A DNA stretch of 32,274 nucleotides from Pseudomonadota bacterium (lineage in GTDB: Bacteria; Desulfobacterota; Desulfobacteria; Desulfobacterales; Desulfobacteraceae). Where the stretch lies: assembly GCA_018821535.1 (NCBI GenBank), contig JAHJLV010000033.1:1-32274 (forward strand), given 5' to 3'. Every line of letters begins with the position of its first letter. Position 1 is the first letter of the stretch. Positions 15,868 through 23,709 of the stretch are shown piece by piece. The notes beneath the pieces were generated by a model, which worked only from the letters and a program-made list of their open reading frames with translations, was not told where the DNA came from and did not search any database. The position numbers and the translations under genes were made by a program.

Positions 15868-15900
15868 TAAAAAAGGGTATCAGCGCGACACCCTTTTTTA
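15868..15900. terminator. Bidirectional intrinsic terminator ending the rnf operon
   Basis: TAAAAAAGGGT (15868-15878) pairs perfectly with ACCCTTTTTTA (15890-15900), an 11-bp stem with an 11-base loop and T-rich arms in both directions. It is 27 bases past the stop of the rnfB fusion gene and marks the end of the operon. Confidence 0.85.
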
Positions 15901-15926
15901 AATCAGTAAAAATTACAGGATAGTTC

Positions 15927-18020
15927 TCAACTGGTTTTATTCGCCATGGGGAAGTCTGTGTCCGGGTTGTAACAGATACGGCAACAGTTCAGGCATCTTG
16001 CTGCTTCTTTAAGGGCTGCGTCTTCGGGCAGAACAAGATCGACCTCGATCATGGAATCCAGTCGGTCTTTCACATGGATTTCCGGCATTTTTGCCCGGGG
16101 TGTTTTCTTGATTCCCGGCACTTTTTTAAATATGGATTCTTTAATCTTCTTGTTTTGAAGCGAGTTTTTGACCGGTTCCACGGGTTGACCATTCAGGAAC
16201 AGATCAATGGACCGGGCAGCTCTGCGCCCGCTGCCGATGGCATCCACCACCAGTGCCGGACCTGTTGCCACATCACCACCGGTGAAAATATAGGGTATTG
16301 AAGACTGCAGGATTGCAGGATCGTTGTCAATCGTATTCCAGCGGGTCAATTCAAGATTTTTTATCCTGCCATGCGGATCTTTATCTCTGAACGAGGTGTC
16401 CGGGGCCTGACTGATGGCAGAGATAACCATCTCAACATCCAGCAGGGTTTCAGATCCTTTAACCGGCTCCGGCCGCCGCCTGCCGGATGCATCCGGTTCA
16501 CCCAGTTCCATTCTCAGGTATTCGAGCTGTTTGACCTTGCCGTCTTCATCCCCGATCACACGTGTAGGTGCTGCCAGGAAAACAAATTCAACGCCTTCCT
16601 CTTCTGATGCCAGGATTTCCACTTCATTGGCCGGCATTTCTTTTCTGGTTCTTCTGTAAACAATGTACACTTTTTCAAGGCCAAGCCTTAAAAGGGTTCT
16701 TACACAGTCAATGGCACTGTTTCCACCACCGACTACAGCAGCGGTTTTTCCCATTTTAATTTTTTCACCACTGGAGAATCTCTGCAAAAAATCAATGGCT
16801 TTATAACACCCATCCAGGTCCTCGCCTTCAATTCCAAGAGACAGATCCTTCCATGCACCGATTCCCATGAATACAGCATTATACCCTGATGCCATCAAAG
16901 CGCCCAGACCAAAGTCTTCACCAAATCTGACATTGGTATAGGCTTTAATTCCCAAATCAAGGATTCCCTGGATTTCCCAGTCAAGAACCTTTTTCGGCAG
17001 CCGGTATTCAGGGATACCGTATCTGATAATACCGCCCAGTTTTGGCATGGCTTCAAAAATAGAAACCTCATGACCGATTCTTCTTAAAAAGAATGCACAG
17101 GAAAGTCCGGCAGGCCCCCCGCCGATGACAGCCACTTTTTTACCGGTGTCAGGAGCGCATTTGATGGGTATTCTGGAACCTGAATTCATTTCATAGTCAG
17201 AAACAAACCGTTTGAGCTGATTTATGGAAACCGGTTCATCTTCTATTCCTCTTCGGCATTCGTTTTCACACGGATGCGGGCACACACGGCCGCAGGCCAG
17301 GGGAAGGGGGTTTCTCAGCCGGATGGTCTGAACCGCTTCTTTATATTTTCCTTCTTTGAGCTGGTTGATGTATCTGGGAATATTGATTTCAGCCGGGCAG
17401 GTCTGGGCGCAGGGCGCTAAAGCATCCTGTTCCTGATTAAACTTCATAAGCTGCTGGGAAAGGGTATTCACCTGGATAATATCTTTGGGGCATGCCTGCT
17501 GACAGGCACCGCATCCCACACATTTTTCTTCATCAACCACCGGATATCCTTTGGGGCCGATTTTTACTGCAGCAAACTGGCAGGCCTTCACACAGTCCCC
17601 CAGTCCGATACAGCCGACACTGCAGATTCGTTTTCCGCCAAAGGCAAATGCCATGGCTTTGCAGGAGGTCACACCCATGTAGTGATATTTATTCTCTGCA
17701 CGGTCTCCGCCCTCACACATATTATATGACAACGGGCTTTCTGCGTTTCCGGCATCAACCCCCATTATTTTTGCCACAGCCTCGACACCCTCCTTGCTGG
17801 ATACAATACACACTGAAGGTGGTGCCATGCCGTTGACAATGGCCTGGGCAGCCGCTGAACATCCTGCAAATCCGCATCCGCCGCAGTTTGCTCCTGCAAG
17901 GTTGTTTTCAACCATTGCAATCCGGGGGTCTTCATATACATAAAAGATCTTGGATGAAAGGCTCAGGACAATAGAACATACAGCACCGATACCTAACATG
18001 AACAATAAAGCTTCGATCAT
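15927..18020 (-). CDS. rnfB: RnfB fused to a GltD/NfnB-like NAD(P)H:FAD oxidoreductase
   Basis: 697 residues, over twice the usual RnfB length. Residues 1-25 are the RnfB membrane anchor, then come the four-Cys cluster C46, C49, C54, C71, and two ferredoxin clusters near 132-185 (CIGLGDCVKAC; CVGCGACQQACP). After residue 200 the protein becomes the small subunit of glutamate synthase/NfnB type: a Cys-rich linker (CAQTCPAEINIPRYI; CGRVCPHPCENECRRG), an FAD site at GGGPAGLSCAFFLRRIG (about 299-315), an NAD(P) site at VVGGGNSAIDCVRTLL (about 430-445) with a YRRTR basic patch, and the second FAD motif FTGGDVATGP. A Cys-rich tail (CLNCCRICYNPDTDFP) follows. RnfB normally takes electrons from ferredoxin; the fusion implies direct exchange with NAD(P)H. 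It is the last rnf gene, 74 bases after rnfA, with AAGGTG before its ATG. Confidence 0.92.
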   Translation of the reverse strand: MIEALLFMLGIGAVCSIVLSLSSKIFYVYEDPRIAMVENNLAGANCGGCGFAGCSAAAQAIVNGMAPPSVCIVSSKEGVEAVAKIMGVDAGNAESPLSYNMCEGGDRAENKYHYMGVTSCKAMAFAFGGKRICSVGCIGLGDCVKACQFAAVKIGPKGYPVVDEEKCVGCGACQQACPKDIIQVNTLSQQLMKFNQEQDALAPCAQTCPAEINIPRYINQLKEGKYKEAVQTIRLRNPLPLACGRVCPHPCENECRRGIEDEPVSINQLKRFVSDYEMNSGSRIPIKCAPDTGKKVAVIGGGPAGLSCAFFLRRIGHEVSIFEAMPKLGGIIRYGIPEYRLPKKVLDWEIQGILDLGIKAYTNVRFGEDFGLGALMASGYNAVFMGIGAWKDLSLGIEGEDLDGCYKAIDFLQRFSSGEKIKMGKTAAVVGGGNSAIDCVRTLLRLGLEKVYIVYRRTRKEMPANEVEILASEEEGVEFVFLAAPTRVIGDEDGKVKQLEYLRMELGEPDASGRRRPEPVKGSETLLDVEMVISAISQAPDTSFRDKDPHGRIKNLELTRWNTIDNDPAILQSSIPYIFTGGDVATGPALVVDAIGSGRRAARSIDLFLNGQPVEPVKNSLQNKKIKESIFKKVPGIKKTPRAKMPEIHVKDRLDSMIEVDLVLPEDAALKEAARCLNCCRICYNPDTDFPMANKTS

Positions 18021-18034
18021 AATTTCACCTTATT

Positions 18035-18056
18035 TTTTTTGAAACAATTCAAAAAA
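18035..18056. repeat. AT-rich hairpin between rnfA and rnfB
   Basis: TTTTTTGAA (18035-18043) and TTCAAAAAA (18048-18056) form a 9-bp stem with a 4-base loop in the only sizeable gap (74 bases) within the rnf genes. It could modulate the amount of the RnfB fusion relative to the membrane subunits, but the stem is weak. Confidence 0.35.
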
Positions 18057-18094
18057 CAGAGATGAGACGGAGTCTGGATTTATTCCAGCTGCCG

Positions 18095-18667
18095 TTAAAC
18101 CATCCCTTTGAATGACATGAATGTCAATGCAATCACACCTGCGGTAACCAGAGCAATGGAAGTGTCCTGTAAAGGTTTTGGAACCTTTGCCAGGTTGATC
18201 CTTTCCCGCACACCTGCAAATAAAATCAGTGCAAGTCCAAAGCCTACGGCATATGAAAAAGAGGAAACCAGGGTTTTCATAAATCCATATTCTTTGCTGA
18301 TATTCAGCAGACAGGCACCCATAACAGCACAGTTCGTGGTGATCAGGGGAAGAAAAATTCCCAGTCCGGCGTACAGGGCCGGAATGCTTTTTTTCAGGAA
18401 CATTTCCACAAATTGTACCAGAGATGCAATAACAAGAATAAAAGAAACGGTTCTTAAATATTCCAGATCAAATGCTTTCAATAAATAGGCATCAACAACC
18501 CAGGTGATGACACCTGCAAGGACCAGAACAAATATGACGGCCATTGCCATTCCGACTGCAGTTTCCATTTTTTTTGAAGTACCTAAAAACGGACAGTTTC
18601 CAAGAAACTGAGCAAGAAGAATATTATTTATGAAGATACATCCGATGGCCAGCTCAAAATATTCCAT
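18095..18667 (-). CDS. rnfA: Electron transport complex subunit RnfA
   Basis: 190 residues, the normal length, with six membrane helices. It has the two conserved half-membrane cysteines: GNCPFLGTSKK (about 23-33) and TTNCAVMGACLL (about 110-121). Together with the matching pair in RnfE these ligate the intramembrane [2Fe-2S] cluster that passes electrons across the bilayer. The start ATG has AAGGAGATAATC just upstream. It lies 11 bases after rnfE. Confidence 0.95.
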   Translation of the reverse strand: MEYFELAIGCIFINNILLAQFLGNCPFLGTSKKMETAVGMAMAVIFVLVLAGVITWVVDAYLLKAFDLEYLRTVSFILVIASLVQFVEMFLKKSIPALYAGLGIFLPLITTNCAVMGACLLNISKEYGFMKTLVSSFSYAVGFGLALILFAGVRERINLAKVPKPLQDTSIALVTAGVIALTFMSFKGMV

Positions 18668-18678
18668 TGATTATCTCC

Positions 18679-19287
18679 TTATTTTTTTCCGATAAGATTC
18701 ATGCCGGCCAGCATCAGACCAAGCGCAACAAATGCGCCGGGTGCCTGGACCATGAATGCGAAAGGTTGAAAATTTACCCCCATTTCAAAGATGGTGACGC
18801 CATTCCATATGGTAATGGTGCCGGCACCCAGCAATTCTCTGACTGCAGCAAGCGCTGCAAGAGACAGGGTAAAACCGATTCCGATTCCCAGTCCGTCTGC
18901 TACAGCCAGAACAGGGCCGTTTTTGCTGGCAAATGCTTCAGCGCGGCCAAGAACAATGCAGTTAACAACGATCAGGGGAATAAAAATTCCTAATTTCAGA
19001 AACAATGGATATACCAGTGCCTGCATGCCAAGCTCCACAATAGTAACAAAGGTTGCGATGATGACAATATAACAGGCGATTCTGACTTTAGACGGAATTA
19101 TATTTCTTAAAAGTGATACTAAAAGGTTTGAGAATACCAGAACAAAGGTGGTTGCAATTCCCATCCCGAGCCCGTTTTCGACTTTGGTGGTTACCGCAAG
19201 AACCGGACAAAGTCCTAAAACAAGCCTGAAAGGAGGTATCTCAGCCCATAGTCCTTTTGTGAATTCTTTTGCCAAGGATTGTGCCAT
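18679..19287 (-). CDS. rnfE: Electron transport complex subunit RnfE
   Basis: 202 residues with six membrane helices, homologous to RnfA in inverted topology. Conserved features are GLCPVLAVTTKVENGLGMG (about 25-43) and VVNCIVLGRAEAFA (about 107-120), holding the Cys residues that complete the membrane [2Fe-2S] site. The start follows rnfG by 23 bases with GAGGAGAATTTAAG upstream. It is a core part of the ion-translocating channel pair RnfA/RnfE. Confidence 0.95.
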   Translation of the reverse strand: MAQSLAKEFTKGLWAEIPPFRLVLGLCPVLAVTTKVENGLGMGIATTFVLVFSNLLVSLLRNIIPSKVRIACYIVIIATFVTIVELGMQALVYPLFLKLGIFIPLIVVNCIVLGRAEAFASKNGPVLAVADGLGIGIGFTLSLAALAAVRELLGAGTITIWNGVTIFEMGVNFQPFAFMVQAPGAFVALGLMLAGMNLIGKK

Positions 19288-19310
19288 ATCTTAAATTCTC
19301 CTCAATTGGC

Positions 19311-19895
19311 TTATTTAATCTGTTTTAAAATTTCAGGTTTCAGTTGTTTGTACAATCTTTGTGCTTCTTTGACTGCAAGCGTTATTGCCATCGATGTCAC
19401 AGTTGCGCCGGACATGGCGTCAATTGAGCCTCCTGAACTCTTAAGACCCAGATTATCACTCATGGATTTTTCAGCAAACTGGGACACAAATTCAGGGTCA
19501 TCTTTAGCGCGGGCACCAAATCCGGGTGTTTCAGAATGCGTAGTGACCCTGGTGGCAATAATCTGGTCATTTTCCAGGTTGATGCCGACCATAAAGCCGA
19601 CATCTCCGCCATAACCGCCTTTCCCTTTTGTCTCAAAAGCAATGGCAGTATTCCCGTCAGCTAATTTGGCAGGAAATATCTTTATTGGCCCGTTCTCTGT
19701 TTCAATTGGAAACCTTTCCGCGATAGGATCATTTTCCGCTTCCGGGAAAATTTCTTTAATTGCAGGGGCTTGTACTATATTGAGAATGGCTATCTCGATG
19801 GGCTCTTTTGTAACAGATTGAACTGTTGAGAGCAAAAAGCCTGAAACCGATGTCAAAACGGTTAAGACAACTATCATACTAATCATTTCACGCAT
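19311..19895 (-). CDS. rnfG: Electron transport complex subunit RnfG (covalent FMN)
   Basis: 194 residues: one N-terminal membrane helix (about 5-25) and an extracytoplasmic FMN-binding domain. The flavinylation motif SGATVTS is intact near residue 164, where the Thr carries covalently bound FMN. Other conserved parts are the GYGGDVGFMVGI segment and THSETPGFGARA (the conserved H-ETPG loop). The start overlaps the end of rnfD by 8 bases, indicating translational coupling. It would pass electrons outside the membrane towards RnfD and possibly the tetrahaem cytochrome. Confidence 0.95.
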   Translation of the reverse strand: MREMISMIVVLTVLTSVSGFLLSTVQSVTKEPIEIAILNIVQAPAIKEIFPEAENDPIAERFPIETENGPIKIFPAKLADGNTAIAFETKGKGGYGGDVGFMVGINLENDQIIATRVTTHSETPGFGARAKDDPEFVSQFAEKSMSDNLGLKSSGGSIDAMSGATVTSMAITLAVKEAQRLYKQLKPEILKQIK

Positions 19896-20856
19896 GGTTC
19901 ACTCCCTTTCCCAAGGCTTTTGGTCTAATAGAATCAATGAGGGGGTTCGCAAGGTTAAACAGCAGAATACCTAAAACCGTACCATCACTGTATAACCCGA
20001 TGTTTCTCATCAGAATAATCATTACTGCAGCAAAAAAACCATACAGAAGCATTGGGATTGTATTCACAGGGGAAGACGAATTTTCAGGGGCAAGAAAAAA
20101 TGCTCCTAAAAGGGTATAGCCGGAAAAAAGATGAATCATGGGGCCGGCATATTTTGTCGGGTCAGACAGATTAAATGCCCAGGCGCAGATAATGATTCCT
20201 GCAATAAAAGATACGGGTATTTCCCAGCGGACATATCCTCTGAGTATCAGATAAATACCGCCGAGTATCAGACCCAGTCCAAAGGTTGAGCCGATGGCAC
20301 CCAGTTGCTTGCCCATGATCAGATCGCCGGTTGCAAACACGCCTGATATTGATTCTGCACCCATGGATTTCAAGGCAGCCAGCGGTGCCAGTGCAGTATA
20401 ATTGACATCATAACTGACATAGGCAGCATCAAAATCAAAAAGTACAGGCCAGGAGAGCATTAAAAAAGCCATGCCCACAAGCGCAGGATTAAAGGGATTT
20501 GCTCCGGTCCCTCCGAAAATCATTTTTCCGACAACCACAGCAACCAGGGTGCCGATGATAACCATCCACCAGGGGGATGTGGCCGGAAGCATCATGCCGA
20601 AAAGAAGGCCTATGAGTGCCGAGTCAAGATCTCCGATAGTCTGCTTCTGTCTGGCAATGATATTTGAAATGATCTCCCAGATCATGGCGCTGGACACAGC
20701 CAGTGCGATCACTCCCAGTGCAGGGGCGCCGAACTGAAGAATTCCGAAAATTATGGCAGGCAATGCAGCAATGATAATGTTCAGATTCATCTGGAACAGG
20801 CTGTCTCCATCATGCCAGAAAGGAGCATGGGATACGGTTAGTTTGTTGTTATTCAT
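19888..20856 (-). CDS. rnfD: Electron transport complex subunit RnfD
   Basis: 322 residues from ATG 20856 (GGAG 8-11 bases upstream; a longer frame to 20955 only overlaps rnfC). It has about nine membrane helices and the signature GGTGANPFNPALVG region near residue 120. In RnfD proteins a Thr in an S/T-G-A-T-P-L-like segment carries FMN; here the aligned segment reads YTALAPL near residue 153, apparently with Ala at the flavin position. The C-terminal APENSSSPVN and NIGLYSDGTVLGILLFNLANPLIDSIRPK segments are conserved. The stop is inside the first codons of rnfG. Confidence 0.93.
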   Translation of the reverse strand: MNNNKLTVSHAPFWHDGDSLFQMNLNIIIAALPAIIFGILQFGAPALGVIALAVSSAMIWEIISNIIARQKQTIGDLDSALIGLLFGMMLPATSPWWMVIIGTLVAVVVGKMIFGGTGANPFNPALVGMAFLMLSWPVLFDFDAAYVSYDVNYTALAPLAALKSMGAESISGVFATGDLIMGKQLGAIGSTFGLGLILGGIYLILRGYVRWEIPVSFIAGIIICAWAFNLSDPTKYAGPMIHLFSGYTLLGAFFLAPENSSSPVNTIPMLLYGFFAAVMIILMRNIGLYSDGTVLGILLFNLANPLIDSIRPKALGKGVNHA

Positions 20857-20872
20857 CAGCAGTCTCCGATTC

Positions 20873-22144
20873 TCAAGCTTCTGCTCTGAGTTTTTTAAGC
20901 TCGTGTTTTCCAAGCTTGATATATTGATATATGGGTATTTTTGCAGTGCAGACATATGCGCAAAGTCCGCATTCTATACAGGATTCAAGATCGCATTTAT
21001 CTGCGGCTTCTTCATACTGGTCAGCTGCAAGGTATCTTACAAGAATATTTGCCTGGATATTCGCCGGACAGATTCTTACGCACTTGCCGCAGTTGACGCA
21101 GGCATTGTCACAAATTTCAGGAATTTCATCCCGATCCTGAACTATTACCGTATCCATACCAGGTTCAACCGGATGAAAAGGGCTGTATGTTGATATCCCT
21201 TGCATCGGGCCGCCGATGATAATTCTGTCCTGATCATTGATATGGATGCTGAACAGATCGAAAATCTTGCGCAGAGGTGTTCCTATGGTTGCTTTCACCC
21301 GGTATCGGGTTCCCTGCTTTCCTATGATGGTCACGATCTTTTCAGCTCCGGCTGATTTTGTTTCATAGGCATCTGCGATGGATGCAGCCGCTTCTGCACA
21401 AATAAAACAAACCCCCAGGTCTTCAGGTGTTTTTCCGGCAGGCAGAATCATGTTCAGATGATTTTTCAGAATCATTGCAGGCAGATTGCTGGGGTAGGTT
21501 GTATCGGTCCTGAATACCTGAATGGAATCAAATTCGCCTTGAATGTTCAAATCCTGAGGTACAGTGATGCAGATTTTTACGGCACCGATGATATTTTTTA
21601 ATATTCGGGCACCGGTTTTGATCTTATCCATGCTGTTCAGGGCAATATACTGGCTGGTTGTGGATAAGAGATCTGCATCCGCACAGGTGATTACAATGGT
21701 ATTGATTTTGGTTTTATTGTCTGCCAGTTTTTTAAACGGGGGGGCTCCGGGCAGATTCCTGAGATACCTGTCAGCAGAGGCAATGTCTTCTTTGAGATCA
21801 TATGTTTTTGCTTTGGTATCACTTGTCTGGGTCTGAATGTTTTTAATCACCAGAAAGGTGGATGTGTTTCCCAGTGCATCGATATACGCATCGATAACGC
21901 GTATCGTGCCGGCAACAGGCGCAATGACATATTCTGCACTGTCACTGTACAGGCAGATTTTTTGCCCCTTCTCAACTGAATCGCCTTTCTGGATCAACAA
22001 TTTTTTTGTATTATCCAATGGCTCGTTCAATAACAGCGTCAGGTTAGACGGTATGTTTATTGACTCCGGCTTTTTCGGATTCTGTTCTACAGAATCATAG
22101 CTGAGCTTTGGTCGGGTTAATGTGAAAAAAGATCTTTTAATCAT
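20873..22144 (-). CDS. rnfC: RnfC-like electron transport subunit lacking the usual NADH/FMN motif
   Basis: 423 residues from ATG 22144 (AAGGAC upstream). It has the barrel-sandwich N-terminal domain (about 40-95, with APVAGTIRVID), a central region homologous to the NADH/FMN-binding domain, an SLBB-like part (TIGTPLRKIFDLFSI, IIIGGPMQGIS) and two [4Fe-4S] motifs, C-x2-C-x2-C-x3-CP near 360 and CIECGLCAYVC near 400. In typical RnfC the central domain reads GLGGAGFPTxxKL followed by an AECEPY segment; here these positions read NLPGAPPFKKL and CADADLLST, and a YPxGG segment reads YPSNL. The protein is thus complete and keeps its clusters but seems unable to bind NADH/FMN in the known way. It is first of the rnf genes proper, directly after the cytochrome gene. 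Confidence 0.9.
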   Translation of the reverse strand: MIKRSFFTLTRPKLSYDSVEQNPKKPESINIPSNLTLLLNEPLDNTKKLLIQKGDSVEKGQKICLYSDSAEYVIAPVAGTIRVIDAYIDALGNTSTFLVIKNIQTQTSDTKAKTYDLKEDIASADRYLRNLPGAPPFKKLADNKTKINTIVITCADADLLSTTSQYIALNSMDKIKTGARILKNIIGAVKICITVPQDLNIQGEFDSIQVFRTDTTYPSNLPAMILKNHLNMILPAGKTPEDLGVCFICAEAAASIADAYETKSAGAEKIVTIIGKQGTRYRVKATIGTPLRKIFDLFSIHINDQDRIIIGGPMQGISTYSPFHPVEPGMDTVIVQDRDEIPEICDNACVNCGKCVRICPANIQANILVRYLAADQYEEAADKCDLESCIECGLCAYVCTAKIPIYQYIKLGKHELKKLRAEA

Positions 22145-22217
22145 AATAAGTCCTTGTTTTGTAAAAAAGCTTGAGATCAACCATTGGTCATTGTCCGAAA
22201 TATGGTGATGCTAAAGG

Positions 22218-22583
22218 CTATTTTAAATGACACGAATTACATTCTACCGGCCCCGAACCAATTTCTTCATGGCACCCCTTACACTGTGCATGAAATGCAT
22301 CAGCTCTGGATGGTAAGTCTTCATCACCGGTTTCTTCATGGCACGCACTGCAGTTGTAGGTTTCATCATCTTCAATGTTATGATGACAGTCCAGGCAGTC
22401 TATGGAATAGTCGCCTGTGTGCACAGAATGGGTGAATAAAACTTTACCGCCTTTGTTCTGAAACATGATGCGCAGGGGTTCCTCAGGTGCTGGTGGGGTA
22501 AAAGCGGCATAGCATACAATACCTGTGATCAATGTAATGATCATGATGATTATAGCTATTTTCAGGTCTCGTTGTGATGTCAT
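22218..22583 (-). CDS. Membrane-anchored tetrahaem cytochrome c of the rnf operon
   Basis: 121 residues: an N-terminal uncleaved signal anchor (about 8-27) and a small domain with four CxxCH haem sites (CLDCH near 63, CSACH near 78, CKGCH near 100, CNSCH near 114), of class III/c7-like type, with extra His residues (FTHSVH near 50-55) for axial ligation. It would face the periplasm. In Desulfovibrio and in Methanosarcina acetivorans, rnf operons also begin with a multihaem cytochrome c that exchanges electrons with the complex. Here it lies 73 bases before rnfC on the same strand, so I infer the same role. The ATG has GAGAGACG upstream. Confidence 0.9.
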   Translation of the reverse strand: MTSQRDLKIAIIIMIITLITGIVCYAAFTPPAPEEPLRIMFQNKGGKVLFTHSVHTGDYSIDCLDCHHNIEDDETYNCSACHEETGDEDLPSRADAFHAQCKGCHEEIGSGPVECNSCHLK

Positions 22584-22603
22584 AATACGTCTCTCTTATC
22601 TAA

Positions 22604-22629
22604 GGGTTTGGTGGTTAGGCGACAAACCC
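22604..22629. repeat. Inverted repeat in the leader of the cytochrome gene
   Basis: GGGTTTG (22604-22610) and CAAACCC (22623-22629) form a perfect 7-bp inverted repeat, 21 bases upstream of the cytochrome ATG, in the 103-base gap after rseC. AT-rich TATAAT-like sequence (about 22645-22660) lies further upstream, so an internal promoter with an operator is possible. An mRNA hairpin is the alternative. Confidence 0.35.
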
Positions 22630-22686
22630 ACAACTAGCCAGCGTATATATTATATTGTAGCTATCTTGGCAAGAAAAAAAATAAAA

Positions 22687-23148
22687 TTAAGACAGGTGAC
22701 ATCCTTGGGGAATGGCAGGCTTTTTTTTGCGGATGAGAAAGGGTTTGTATTCTTCTTTATCTGCAAGGCTGTTGTTTTTTTTGCGGATAAAATAAAACGA
22801 AAGTCCAAAAAATGAAAACCCGATGACCATGGATGCAATGGAAGAATTGATGCCCAGATCAGCCGGGAGATTATCTCCGATCAGGGCACCGATAATCATC
22901 ATGAGGATCGGGAACACATATAATAAAAAAGTAAGATACAGCATGGGGCTGGTTTCCAGCCCGACAACCACATGATCGCCGCTTTCGACGTTCAGGGTGT
23001 TTTTTACTTGTATAAAATGTTCTTTCTGTTCGTGAACGGTTCCGCAGCTTTCTTTTGAGGAGCAGTGTTCACAGGCACCTGACCGGGTGGTTTTTACCCA
23101 TGCCGTTACCGTATCCGCAGTCGTCACAATTCCATTTTCAGTAATCAT
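22687..23148 (-). CDS. rseC: RseC/MucC-family membrane protein
   Basis: 153 residues with the RseC architecture: an N-terminal soluble domain with a Cys group (GACEHCSSKESCG, about 24-36), a beta-rich VxxGDHVVVGLE segment, then two membrane helices (about 68-92 and 99-122) and a basic tail. RseC/MucC proteins modulate SoxR reduction or sigma-E signalling in gammaproteobacteria and are often encoded with rnf genes (also called rsx), so this neighbourhood fits the family well. The Cys group may bind an Fe-S cluster. It is 20 bases downstream of the small unknown gene and shares its promoter. Confidence 0.87.
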   Translation of the reverse strand: MITENGIVTTADTVTAWVKTTRSGACEHCSSKESCGTVHEQKEHFIQVKNTLNVESGDHVVVGLETSPMLYLTFLLYVFPILMMIIGALIGDNLPADLGINSSIASMVIGFSFFGLSFYFIRKKNNSLADKEEYKPFLIRKKKPAIPQGCHLS

Positions 23149-23168
23149 TTTTCAGGTATCTTTTATAA

Positions 23169-23468
23169 TCAGGCAACAATATTTACTATCTGGCTGGCAC
23201 TGTGTGCCGGCATGGTATTTCTGGTGTTTGCGCTGCCAGAAGCTTCATTTTGTGCCTGTTGTGTGTTTTCAGTGGTCTGGGCTGCAAGTTTTGCCCTGGC
23301 TTCCTGGGTGATACTGACTTCAAAGGCCCGGGTTGCTCTATTCTGAGATTCAAGGTCTGATCCGGCAGCTTCACGATTCTGCTCCCGAAGCTGTGTATTA
23401 TCAACCTGGGGAGCGGAACCTGGGATGTTTGAATAGGCATTGGCCCCGTTTAAACTGTTGATATCCAT
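23169..23468 (-). CDS. Small polar protein of unknown function, first gene of the rnf operon
   Basis: 99 residues from ATG 23468, chosen for its strong ribosome binding site (AGGAGG, 6 bases upstream). The composition is rich in Ala, Gln, Asn and Ser with no Cys or membrane segment; the middle part (ATRAFEVSITQEARAKLAA) is the most helix-like. I do not recognise the family; it recalls short flagellar or anti-sigma-like disordered proteins in which an SxxAR/KL segment precedes a disordered tail, but that is weak. It is 35 bases downstream of a good sigma-70 promoter and 20 bases before rseC, which makes co-transcription with the rnf genes likely. Confidence 0.72.
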   Translation of the reverse strand: MDINSLNGANAYSNIPGSAPQVDNTQLREQNREAAGSDLESQNRATRAFEVSITQEARAKLAAQTTENTQQAQNEASGSANTRNTMPAHSASQIVNIVA

Positions 23469-23509
23469 GATTTTCCTCCTTGGTAAAAATATTCTCAAAT
23501 GATGTCAAA

Positions 23510-23538
23510 AGAATAAACCTGAAAACCCATGTTGTCAA
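23510..23538 (-). promoter_or_regulatory. Sigma-70 promoter of the rseC-cytochrome-rnf operon
   Basis: Minus strand TTGACA (23538-23533), a 17-base spacer and TATTCT (23515-23510). The start point near 23503 leaves about 35 bases to the first ATG. Its -35 hexamer is only 10 bases from the oppositely directed -35 of the tRNA-Asn promoter. Confidence 0.8.
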
Positions 23539-23548
23539 ATTTTTTTTG

Positions 23549-23577
23549 TTGACAAAAAAAAGGGGGTGATATATACC
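23549..23577 (+). promoter_or_regulatory. Sigma-70 promoter of tRNA-Asn
   Basis: TTGACA (23549-23554), a 17-base spacer that includes a run of five Gs, and TATACC (23572-23577). Transcription would start near 23584, 34 bases before the mature tRNA. Confidence 0.75.
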
Positions 23578-23617
23578 TTGCTCGTCTTAATGCAGGGATA
23601 TTGTATAAAGACAATGC

Positions 23618-23693
23618 TCCCCAGTAGCTCAGTTGGCAGAGCAATTGGCTGTTAACCAATGGGTCCGCGGTTCAAGTCCGTGCTGGGGAGCCA
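23618..23693 (+). tRNA. tRNA-Asn (anticodon GTT), CCA encoded
   Basis: 76 bases with a full cloverleaf. The acceptor stem TCCCCAG pairs with CTGGGGA (23683-23689), followed by G and an encoded CCA. The D arm has AGCTCAGTTGGCAGAGC, the anticodon stem ATTGG/CCAAT encloses the loop CTGTTAA with anticodon GTT at 23651-23653, and the T arm contains GGTTCAAGTCC. It has its own promoter and terminator and is a single-gene unit. No attachment-site duplication of its 3' end is visible in the window. Confidence 0.97.
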
Positions 23694-23709
23694 ACCCGAT
23701 CAAATATTG

